From Pseudomonadota bacterium (GTDB lineage: Bacteria > Pseudomonadota > Gammaproteobacteria > Enterobacterales > Enterobacteriaceae): a stretch of DNA of 12,960 nucleotides. Every line of letters starts with the position of its first letter. Within the stretch, counting starts at the first letter, position 1. Positions 6,360 to 12,960 of this stretch are shown piece by piece. A program made the position numbers and the translations under genes. The notes under the pieces are model-generated. The model did not search any database. It was given only the letters and a program-made list of their open reading frames with translations, and was not told the DNA's origin. The DNA is taken from assembly GCA_023425455.1 (NCBI GenBank), contig JAFACP010000317.1, forward strand, positions 1 through 12,960, written 5' to 3'.

Positions 6360-9300
6360 TTACGCCTTCTCGATGTTCACTAAAAACGCCTTGTACTCCG
6401 GCGTTTGCGAGTTGGCGTCGCCAACCGATGGCGTGAGCGTGTTGGCCAGAAAGCCTTTCCGCGTCGTCCCCTCAAACCCCCAGTGGCACGGAATACCGAC
6501 AGTGTTAATGTTGCGTCCGTCGATGGTCAGGGTTTGCAGGCGTTTGGTCACCACCGCTTTGGCTTTGATAAAGCCGCGTTTTGAGGTCACTTTGACCGTG
6601 TCTCCCGCCACGATACCTTTCTCGTGCGCAAGGGCTTCACCGATTTCGATAAACTGTTCCGGCTGGGCAATCGCGTTCAGCCGCGCATGTTTTGTCCAGT
6701 GGCGGAACAGCTCAGTGATCGAGTAGGTGGTGGCGACATACGGGAACGCCTCTGCGCTGCCGATACTGGCGAGATCCCCGTTGAAAATCCGCGCTACCGG
6801 GCTGGAAATCACCGCCGGATGCAGCGGGTTGGTGCCAATTGGCGACTCGACCGGTTCGTAATGCTCCGGGAAGGGACCATCGCTCATCTTATCGAGGGAG
6901 AACAGGCGCCCTACCCCTTCCGGGTTCATAATAAACGGTCCGACATCAGGGCCCGGTGCCGCGGCGCTATAGTCCGCCACGTCCATGCCGCCCCATTTTT
7001 TACCGTCCCAGTGCAACAGGGCGCGTTTCGCATCCCAGGGTTTCCCGGCCGGGTCGGCCGATGCGCGGTTATACAGAATGCGCCGATTGGCCGGCCATGA
7101 CCACGCCCAGCCTGGCGTACAGCCCAGACCGTAGGGGTCGCTGTTGTCGCGGTTCGCCATCTGGTTGCCCTGCTCCGTCCAGCTGCCGCAGTAGATCCAG
7201 CAAAAGCTGCTGGTCGAGCCGTCATCGCGCAGCTGGGCAAAACTGCTGAGCTGCTGGCCTTTCTTCGCGATCAGCTGACCGTTGTCATCATAGAGATCGG
7301 CCAGTGCGACGCCGTTGGCCTCGCGGGCAACCTCCTCCGGATGCGGGTCGCGCGGGTTGTGATAATCCCACGACATATTGAGCAGCGGCGCCGGGTTCGC
7401 GCCGCCCTCCTGCAGGTAGAGTTCGCGCAAACGCATAAACAGGCGGCCGAGAATTTTTCCGTCATGCATCGCCTCCGCCGGTGGCTCCGCCGCCGCCCAG
7501 TGCCACTGCAGCCAGCGGCCGGAGTTGGCAATAGAGCCGTTCTCCTCGGCAAAACAGGAGGACGGCAGGCGGAAGACTTCCGTCTGAATATCCGCCGGGT
7601 TAACGTCGTTCATTTCACCGTGGTGCTGCCAGAAAGTGGAGGACTCGGTGACGAGCGGATCGATAACCACCATGTATTTCAGTTTTGCCAGCGCGCGCGA
7701 CGATTTGTTTTTATCCGGGAAGGCCGCCAGCGGGTTAAACCCCTGTACGATGTAGCCATTGATTTTGCCTTCCAGCATCAGTTCGGCCTGGGTCATCACA
7801 TCATAGAGACGATCCCACTTTGGCAGCCAGTCATAGCCCCAGTTGTTGTCAGCCGTGGCATGCTCGCCCCAGAAGCTTTTCATCATGCTGACGAAGAACT
7901 TCGGCGTATTCTGCCAGTAGTTGACTGCGTTCAGGCCGAGCGACGGCGGCGTGATTTGCGCGATATAGGTCTGGTAATCCGGCTGTTTTTCCGACGGTAA
8001 CGGCATGTAGCCCGGCAGGTTGGTTGACAGCAGCCCCAGATCGGTAAAGCCCTGAATATTGGAGTGACCGCGCAGGGCGTTGACCCCGCCGCCTGCCATG
8101 CCGATGTTACCGAGCAGAAGCTGCAGCATCGCCGCAGCGCGAATGATTTGCGCCCCGGCGGTATGGTGCGTCCAGCCCAGCGCGTAGAGAATGGTCGCCG
8201 TTCTGTCCGGCACGCTGGTGCTGGCGAGGATTTCGCAGATGCGGGTGAAATCGTCAATCGGGGTGCCGCACAGGCGGTTGACCATTTCCGGGGTATAGCG
8301 CGCGACGTGTCTCTTCAGCAGATTCCACACGCAGCGCGGGTGGCTGAGCGTCTCATCACGCAGGGCGTGACCCTGCTCGTCGAGCTGATAGAACCAGCTC
8401 TTTCTGTCGTACTGGCGCGTGCCCGGGTCATAGCCGCTAAACAGCCCCTCTTCAAACGCAAAATCATCGCGGATCAGCAGGCTGGCGTTGGTATAGGCGC
8501 GAACGTATTCATGCTGGATGGCATCATGGCTTATCAGGTATTGGATCACCCCCAGCAGGAAAGCCGCGTCCGATCCGGCGCGGATCGGCGCATACAAGTC
8601 CGCCACCGCCGCGCTGCGGTTAAAGCGCGGATCAACCACCACCACCGTCGCGTCATTGCGGGTCTGGGCTTCAATAACCCATTTAAAGCCGACCGGGTGC
8701 GCTTCGGCGGCATTGCCCCCCATCACCAGTACGACGTTGGCGTTTTTGATATCCACCCAGTTATTGGTCATGGCGCCGCGTCCAAAGGTCGGCGCCAGCG
8801 CGGCGACGGTCGGTCCGTGGCACAGACGCGCCTGGCAGTCGATAGCAACCATACCCAGCGCGCGGGTGAATTTACCGTCGAGGATCCCGGTTTCATTACT
8901 TGCCGCCGAGGAGCAGAGCATGCCGGTCGTCGTCCAGCGGTTGACGGTCTGCCCGGCGGCGTTTTTCTCAATAAAGTTGGCGTCGCGATCGGCCTTCATC
9001 AGGCGGGCAATGCGATCGATAGCCTCGCCCCACGAGATACGCTGCCATTTGTCCGACCCCGGTGCGCGATATTCCGGGTACTGCAGGCGGTTATCGCTGT
9101 GAATGTAGTCCAGTACCCCTGCCCCTTTCGGGCACAGTGATCCGCGGCTGACCGGATGATCGGGATCGCCTTCGACGTGATAGATGCTTTCCCTGACGTT
9201 TTTAGCCGTATCGCCCAGGCTGTACATCAGCATGCCGCAGCCCACTGAACAGTAAGTACAGTTATTACGCGTCTCTTTTGCTTTTAAGAGTTTGTATTGA

Positions 9301-9410
9301 CGTGTTTCTGCCTGCGCAGAAAAAGATGATAAGAATCCGAGAGATGCAACAGTTGTTCCTGCCATACCGCCCGCGCAGATCTTAAAGAACTGCCTCCGGC
9401 TGAGCTCCAT
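6360..9410 (-). CDS. fdnG: Formate dehydrogenase-N type alpha subunit, cysteine form, Tat-exported
   Basis: A 1016-residue molybdopterin enzyme (1015 in E. coli FdnG) oxidising formate at the periplasmic face of the membrane. Residues 1-34 are a twin-arginine signal (SRRQFFK, then a hydrophobic stretch ending SAQA). The [4Fe-4S] motif is Cys51, Cys54, Cys58 and Cys93, with Lys95. The active site reads DCQARLCHGPTVA: Cys197 (TGC, minus strand 8822-8820) stands where E. coli has selenocysteine 196, followed by His198; Cys192 is an additional nearby cysteine where E. coli has Asn. Further signatures are FGRGAMTN, GGNAAEAHPVG, GGGVNALRGHSNIQG and the C-terminal LTPSVGDANSQTPEYKAFLVNIEKA. The sequence mixes FdnG-like and FdoG-like residues, though its partners look FdnHI-like. 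The start has GGAGG four to five bases upstream. First gene of the operon fdnG-fdnH-fdnI. Confidence 0.95.
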   Translation of the reverse strand: MELSRRQFFKICAGGMAGTTVASLGFLSSFSAQAETRQYKLLKAKETRNNCTYCSVGCGMLMYSLGDTAKNVRESIYHVEGDPDHPVSRGSLCPKGAGVLDYIHSDNRLQYPEYRAPGSDKWQRISWGEAIDRIARLMKADRDANFIEKNAAGQTVNRWTTTGMLCSSAASNETGILDGKFTRALGMVAIDCQARLCHGPTVAALAPTFGRGAMTNNWVDIKNANVVLVMGGNAAEAHPVGFKWVIEAQTRNDATVVVVDPRFNRSAAVADLYAPIRAGSDAAFLLGVIQYLISHDAIQHEYVRAYTNASLLIRDDFAFEEGLFSGYDPGTRQYDRKSWFYQLDEQGHALRDETLSHPRCVWNLLKRHVARYTPEMVNRLCGTPIDDFTRICEILASTSVPDRTATILYALGWTHHTAGAQIIRAAAMLQLLLGNIGMAGGGVNALRGHSNIQGFTDLGLLSTNLPGYMPLPSEKQPDYQTYIAQITPPSLGLNAVNYWQNTPKFFVSMMKSFWGEHATADNNWGYDWLPKWDRLYDVMTQAELMLEGKINGYIVQGFNPLAAFPDKNKSSRALAKLKYMVVIDPLVTESSTFWQHHGEMNDVNPADIQTEVFRLPSSCFAEENGSIANSGRWLQWHWAAAEPPAEAMHDGKILGRLFMRLRELYLQEGGANPAPLLNMSWDYHNPRDPHPEEVAREANGVALADLYDDNGQLIAKKGQQLSSFAQLRDDGSTSSFCWIYCGSWTEQGNQMANRDNSDPYGLGCTPGWAWSWPANRRILYNRASADPAGKPWDAKRALLHWDGKKWGGMDVADYSAAAPGPDVGPFIMNPEGVGRLFSLDKMSDGPFPEHYEPVESPIGTNPLHPAVISSPVARIFNGDLASIGSAEAFPYVATTYSITELFRHWTKHARLNAIAQPEQFIEIGEALAHEKGIVAGDTVKVTSKRGFIKAKAVVTKRLQTLTIDGRNINTVGIPCHWGFEGTTRKGFLANTLTPSVGDANSQTPEYKAFLVNIEKA

Positions 9411-9451
9411 TGTGCCTCCAGCTTAAACTTAAGACATGAAAAGGGACGGAG

Positions 9452-9480
9452 ATTATAGGGGCATTACGGCAGATAAACCA
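9452..9480 (-). promoter_or_regulatory. Predicted sigma-70 promoter of fdnGHI
   Basis: On the minus strand a perfect TATAAT (9457-9452) stands 17 bp from a poor -35, TGGTTT (9480-9475), so an activator is likely needed. Transcription would start near 9445, about 35 bases before the fdnG ATG. An imperfect inverted repeat (ATAACCA and TGGTTTAT, plus strand 9473-9498) is centred near -41, the usual place of an FNR-class activator, but it does not match TTGAT-N4-ATCAA. One NarL-like heptamer, TACCCCC, lies at 9521-9515. Confidence 0.5.
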
Positions 9481-9530
9481 TTATTCCTTTGTGGTTATAA
9501 GCCCACAGGAAATAGGGGGTAATAAAACAA

Positions 9531-9550
9531 AAGGCCGCGAATGCGGCCTT
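9531..9550 (-). terminator. Rho-independent terminator after ydiH
   Basis: AAGGCCGC pairs perfectly with GCGGCCTT around a four-base loop. On the minus strand the stem is followed by TTGTTTTATT, so it ends transcripts coming from ydiH and isolates that unit from fdnGHI. Confidence 0.88.
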
Positions 9551-9579
9551 GAGGCAGGGTCGAGAAATAACCCGTTTAA

Positions 9580-9774
9580 TTAATGGACATGAACGCCCAA
9601 CCGCCAGGCAAAATAGATCTCTTCTTTCAGTTCGGTTGAAGAGAGCGCGAGCAGGTCAGCAAACTCAAGTTCAAGCTGTTTCAGCTTTTTCAGGTACTGG
9701 GCCGGAGACAGGTTGCTGCTATCGCGACGTAAATATTCAATTGCCAGTTGGGTCGGGGTTATTTCGGTATCCAT
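9580..9774 (-). CDS. ydiH: YdiH family small conserved protein
   Basis: A 64-residue soluble protein matching E. coli YdiH (62 residues): TPTQLAIE, LRRD, NLSPAQYLK, LKQLELEFADLL and the ending KEEIYFAWRLGVH are shared. The function is unknown; the sequence is helical and charged, with no transmembrane segment or metal motif. The start at 9774 is preferred over an in-frame ATG at 9795 because GAGG lies five bases upstream and the family begins there. It sits downstream of menI, as in E. coli, but has its own likely promoter and a strong terminator. In E. coli K-12 the neighbour on the far side is the rydB/sufA region; here it is fdnG. Confidence 0.88.
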   Translation of the reverse strand: MDTEITPTQLAIEYLRRDSSNLSPAQYLKKLKQLELEFADLLALSSTELKEEIYFAWRLGVHVH

Positions 9775-9804
9775 GATGTCCTCACTTAAGTTCAAAACGT
9801 GACC

Positions 9805-9813
9805 AGTATATCA
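9805..9813 (-). promoter_or_regulatory. Extended -10 promoter for ydiH
   Basis: On the minus strand TGATATACT gives a TGn extension before TATACT, a five-of-six match to TATAAT. No good -35 is present 16-18 bp upstream, as is common for extended -10 promoters. Transcription would start near 9798, about 24 bases before the ydiH ATG. Confidence 0.45.
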
Positions 9814-9868
9814 CAATTGACTGGCTAATTTTTGACCAAAGGCAAAACATCTCAAAACTTTACACGCC

Positions 9869-10279
9869 TTACACCACCGCCGTTGTCAGACGCGATGAGC
9901 AGCACAGCCGCGCCTGTTCATCGAAAATGTCTATCTGCCAGACCTGATGACGGCTACCGGCGTGCAGCGCCCGACACACGCCGCGCACCCGTCCGCTGCG
10001 CACCGAACGAAGATGATTGGCATTCACCTCCAGCCCCACCACCTGCTGCTCCCCTTCGGTACACAGATACCCCGCCACGGAGCCGAGCGTTTCCGCCAGC
10101 ACAACGGACGCCCCGCCATGCAGCAGACCAAACGGCTGATGGGTACGCGCATCAACCGGCATCGTCGCTTCCAGATCGTTCTCGCCAATGCGGGTAAACC
10201 GGATATCCAGCAACCCAACCATATTGCCTTCGCCCATCGCATTCAGCGCCTGCAGCGTCACCGCACGTTTCCAGATCAT
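9869..10279 (-). CDS. menI: MenI (YdiI): 1,4-dihydroxy-2-naphthoyl-CoA thioesterase
   Basis: A 136-residue hotdog-fold thioesterase, the same length as E. coli YdiI. It hydrolyses DHNA-CoA to 1,4-dihydroxy-2-naphthoate in menaquinone synthesis. The active-site residues known from YdiI are present: Gln48, His54 (in FGLLHGG) and Glu63 (in LAETLGS). The start overlaps the ydiJ stop in an ATGA, so the two are translationally coupled on the minus strand. Menaquinone is the electron acceptor for FDH-N type enzymes such as the one encoded nearby; the linkage may be meaningful or only neighbourhood, since ydiJ-menI-ydiH is conserved without fdn in E. coli. Confidence 0.95.
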   Translation of the reverse strand: MIWKRAVTLQALNAMGEGNMVGLLDIRFTRIGENDLEATMPVDARTHQPFGLLHGGASVVLAETLGSVAGYLCTEGEQQVVGLEVNANHLRSVRSGRVRGVCRALHAGSRHQVWQIDIFDEQARLCCSSRLTTAVV

Positions 10280-12960
10280 GCCATTATCTCCAGTAGAGCC
10301 TGTAACGGATGGCGTACACCATTACCTTCAACACGTTTTACCTGACTGCGACAGGAGTAGCCCGTCGCCAGGCAGCGGTTTCGCGGTAAACGCTGCATCG
10401 CCTGATGCCACGACAGCTCATAAATCCCCAGTGAACTGGCGTGATTCTTCACTTCATGGCCGTAGGTTCCCGCCATGCCGCAGCAGCCGACGCTGACGCT
10501 CTCAAGCTTCGCGCCGAAACGGGCAAAAATCGACGCCCACTGCGCGGGGGCGCCCGGCAGCGCGGTCACTTCGGTACAGTGACCAAACAGATACCAGGGC
10601 TCACCGCTCACCGCCTGCGGCGCAGTGGTTTCCAGCGCCGAAGGCAGCCATTCGTGCACCAGCAGCACGTGGAAATCGCCGCGCTTATCACCGAGCGTCT
10701 GCTTGTATTCATCGCGGTAGCAAAGCACCAGCGCCGGATCGACGCCAACCATCGGCATGCCAAGCTGCGCTACGCGGTTTAAGAAATCCGAGGTCTTCTG
10801 CGCGGTTTTGGCAAAGCGGCTCAGGAAGCCTTTGATGTGCTGTGCTTTGCCGTTCGGTGAGAACGGCAATACCACCGGCTGATAGCCAATTTTTTCCGCC
10901 AGACGTACGAAATCTGCCACCACCTGCGCGTCGTAGTAGCTGGTGAACGGGTCCTGCACCACCAGCACAACCCTGGCGCTCTGCTCCGGGCTCAGGGCTT
11001 CGAGCTGCTCCAGCGTCATATTTGCGGAGCGGTGCCCCACCAGCTGACGCTGCAGCGAAGGGGTGGAGAGCAGCGGCAAATCCACCATACCGATATGTTT
11101 TTGTGAAAGCGCACGCACCAGCGGCTGACGAATAAAGAAGTTGAACGTCTTCGGCGCACGCGCCATCAGCGGCGCATAGCTTTCAACGCTGGCCACCAGA
11201 TGGTCGCGCACGGGACGCAGATAGCGGGTGTGATACAGCTGCAGGAAGCGTGAACGGAACTCCGGCACGTCGATTTTAATCGGACACTGGGTTGAACAGG
11301 CTTTACAGGCCAGGCAGCCGGACATCGCCTCTTTCACCTCGTGGGAGAAATCGTATTCGCCCTTGCGCGCATGCCAGCTGTTGCGGGTGCGTTCGATCAG
11401 GGTGCGCAGGCTGGCGCGGTTTTCCGGCAGCTCCTGCTCAAGCTTCAGCGGGTCGACGCCGCGCTCGGCCAGCAGGCGCAGCCACTCGCGTACCAGCGTC
11501 GCACGCCCTTTTGGCGAGTGGATACGGTTGCTGGTGATTTTCATTGACGGGCACATCGGACTTTTGACGTCGAAGTTAAAGCACAGACCGTTGCCATTAC
11601 ACTCCATCGCACCGCGCCATGACGAGCGAACCGCCACCGGAATTTGTCGATCCAGCGTCCCTCGTTTGGCCGCATCCACGCGCAGCATCGGCGCATCGAC
11701 GCCCTCTGGCGGGCAAATTTTTCCCGGATTGAGGCGGTTGTGCGGATCGAATGCCGCTTTGACCTTACGCAGCTCGCCGTAAAGCTGTTCGCCGAAAAAG
11801 GCCGGACTGTACCCAGCGCGGAACCCTTTGCCGTGTTCGCCCCACAGCAGCCCGCCATATTTGGCGGTTAAGGCGACCACATCGTCGGAGATCTGCTTCA
11901 TCAGGATCTCCTGCTGCGGATCACACATGTCCAGCGCCGGGCGCACGTGGAGTACCCCGGCATCCACATGACCAAACATGCCGTAACTCAGGCCGTGGCT
12001 GTCCAGCAGCGCGCGGAATTCAACGATATAGTCCGCCAGATGTTCCGGCGGTACACAGGTATCTTCGGCAAACGGAATTGGCTTGGCGGCACCTTTGGCA
12101 TTGCCGAGCAGCCCGACCGCTTTTTTACGCATCGCATAAATACGCTCAATCCCGGCGAGGTCGTTACAGCGCTGCCAGCCGATTACGCCGCCCTCGCCCT
12201 CCGCTATCAGCTCGTCAAGACGCTGACAGAGCGCGCTCACCTGCTGCTCGATCAGCGCCTCGTCATCGCCGGCAAACTCCACGATATTCAGCCCAAGCAT
12301 CTCTTTATCCGGCACATCGGCGATCAGTTCGCTCACCGAATGCCAGACGATATCTTCCCGCGCCAGATTTAGCACGGTAGAGTCGATGGTCTCCACCGAC
12401 AGCGCGCGGGCCTCAACCATAAATGGCGCATTACGCAGAGCGGAATCGAAGGAGTTGTATTTGACGTTGACCAGCCGACGCACCTTCGGCAAGCGGGTGA
12501 TGTCCAGCCGCGCTTCGGTGATAAAGGCCAGCGTCCCCTCGGAGCCGGTCAGCACGCGCGTCAGGTCGAACTGGCTCAGATCGTCATTAAAGACGTGACG
12601 CAGGTCGTAGCCCGTCAGGAAGCGGTTTAGCTTCGGGAACTTGTCGAGGATCAGCGTTCGGTTGTCGCGACAGCGCTCAAGGACGGTACGATAAATGCGC
12701 CCGCTGGCGGTGTTCTCCTGGCCCAGCGTTTCGGCGAGCTGTACCGGCATCGGTTGGGTATCGAGAATATCGCCGCCGAGCAGCACCGCGCGAACGCCCA
12801 TGACGTGATCGGAGGTTTTGCCGTAAACCAGCGACCCCTGCCCTGAGGCATCGGTATTGATCATCCCGCCGATTGTGGCGCGGTTACTGGTGGAGAGCTC
12901 CGGGGCAAAGAAGTAGCCGTACGGTTTTAAAAACTGATTTAGCTGATCCTTTATCACGCC
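10276..12960 (-). CDS. ydiJ: YdiJ: FAD and Fe-S D-2-hydroxyacid dehydrogenase (5' end missing)
   Basis: The visible 894 residues correspond to about residue 125 to the end of E. coli YdiJ (1018 residues); the reading frame is open to the window edge, so roughly the first eighth is missing. YdiJ-type enzymes are reported as D-2-hydroxyglutarate dehydrogenases. Visible parts, in order: the rest of the FAD-binding domain ([34 protein letters not shown]), the FAD-oxidase C-terminal domain ([28 protein letters not shown]), a cysteine-rich ferredoxin segment ([12 protein letters not shown], about 11280-11325), and a C-terminal CCG-like domain ([18 protein letters not shown]). It is probably a soluble or membrane-associated dehydrogenase. 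It ends in a 4-base overlap with menI. There is no internal frameshift. It is recognised with high certainty; the substrate is taken from the family. Confidence 0.95.
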   Translation of the reverse strand, partial: GVIKDQLNQFLKPYGYFFAPELSTSNRATIGGMINTDASGQGSLVYGKTSDHVMGVRAVLLGGDILDTQPMPVQLAETLGQENTASGRIYRTVLERCRDNRTLILDKFPKLNRFLTGYDLRHVFNDDLSQFDLTRVLTGSEGTLAFITEARLDITRLPKVRRLVNVKYNSFDSALRNAPFMVEARALSVETIDSTVLNLAREDIVWHSVSELIADVPDKEMLGLNIVEFAGDDEALIEQQVSALCQRLDELIAEGEGGVIGWQRCNDLAGIERIYAMRKKAVGLLGNAKGAAKPIPFAEDTCVPPEHLADYIVEFRALLDSHGLSYGMFGHVDAGVLHVRPALDMCDPQQEILMKQISDDVVALTAKYGGLLWGEHGKGFRAGYSPAFFGEQLYGELRKVKAAFDPHNRLNPGKICPPEGVDAPMLRVDAAKRGTLDRQIPVAVRSSWRGAMECNGNGLCFNFDVKSPMCPSMKITSNRIHSPKGRATLVREWLRLLAERGVDPLKLEQELPENRASLRTLIERTRNSWHARKGEYDFSHEVKEAMSGCLACKACSTQCPIKIDVPEFRSRFLQLYHTRYLRPVRDHLVASVESYAPLMARAPKTFNFFIRQPLVRALSQKHIGMVDLPLLSTPSLQRQLVGHRSANMTLEQLEALSPEQSARVVLVVQDPFTSYYDAQVVADFVRLAEKIGYQPVVLPFSPNGKAQHIKGFLSRFAKTAQKTSDFLNRVAQLGMPMVGVDPALVLCYRDEYKQTLGDKRGDFHVLLVHEWLPSALETTAPQAVSGEPWYLFGHCTEVTALPGAPAQWASIFARFGAKLESVSVGCCGMAGTYGHEVKNHASSLGIYELSWHQAMQRLPRNRCLATGYSCRSQVKRVEGNGVRHPLQALLEIMA

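Noticed and set aside
8064..9140. Long open frame (358 codons) on the plus strand inside fdnG
   Set aside because: Antisense to a recognised coding region, histidine- and arginine-rich shadow composition, and no family resemblance.
9775..9795. Longer N-terminus for ydiH
   Set aside because: The extra seven codons cover the GAGG ribosome binding site of the start at 9774, and the known family begins at the shorter form.
12955..12957. Start codon for ydiJ near the right edge
   Set aside because: This is an internal GTG valine; the frame stays open to 12960 and the E. coli protein has about 125 more residues upstream.
1..12960. Mobile element, CRISPR array, toxin-antitoxin pair or phage genes
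   Set aside because: No transposase, integrase, spaced repeat array or other such gene was recognised on either strand.

Overview
The window looks like chromosomal DNA from a member of the Enterobacteriaceae (Enterobacter, Lelliottia or Kosakonia type). Nearly every gene has a recognisable E. coli K-12 counterpart, coding regions are moderately GC-rich, and the one AT-rich stretch is the bluF-ycgZ control region. No transposase, integrase, tRNA, rRNA or CRISPR array was seen.

Layout, left to right. (1) Positions 1-2450 are the blue-light/cold-response locus: bluF on the minus strand, then a 340-bp AT-rich divergent control region, then the plus-strand operon ycgZ-ymgA-ariR of small connector proteins. 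(2) Positions 2451-9550 are a formate-oxidation block. fdhF (formate dehydrogenase H type) runs on the plus strand behind a sigma-54 type promoter and an upstream inverted repeat. It converges on fdnG-fdnH-fdnI (membrane-bound, Tat-exported formate dehydrogenase N type) on the minus strand, and one perfect 12-bp hairpin separates the two. (3) Positions 9580-12960 hold the conserved minus-strand set ydiJ-menI-ydiH: a D-2-hydroxyacid/D-2-hydroxyglutarate type FAD/Fe-S dehydrogenase whose N-terminus lies outside the window, the menaquinone-pathway thioesterase, and a small conserved protein.

The most interesting point is that both formate dehydrogenases carry cysteine at the position where the E. 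coli FdhF and FdnG enzymes carry selenocysteine (Cys140 of FdhF, codon TGT at 3058-3060; Cys197 of FdnG, codon TGC at 8820-8822). The other catalytic and metal-binding residues are intact. The block therefore looks like a selenium-independent formate module with one cytoplasmic enzyme that would feed formate hydrogenlyase and one periplasm-facing respiratory enzyme that would feed menaquinone. It sits between bluF-ariR and ydiH-menI-ydiJ, loci that lie far apart in E. coli K-12. The fdhF promoter keeps the sigma-54 architecture of the E. coli gene. The neighbouring menI acts in making the quinone that FDH-N reduces.

Regulatory DNA worth attention: a pair of TTGTACAA palindromes upstream of ycgZ resembling MlrA/BluR-type operators, the inverted repeat upstream of the fdhF sigma-54 promoter, and an imperfect inverted repeat centred near -41 of the predicted fdnG promoter. 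All function calls are by recognition of family sequence; no searches were run.
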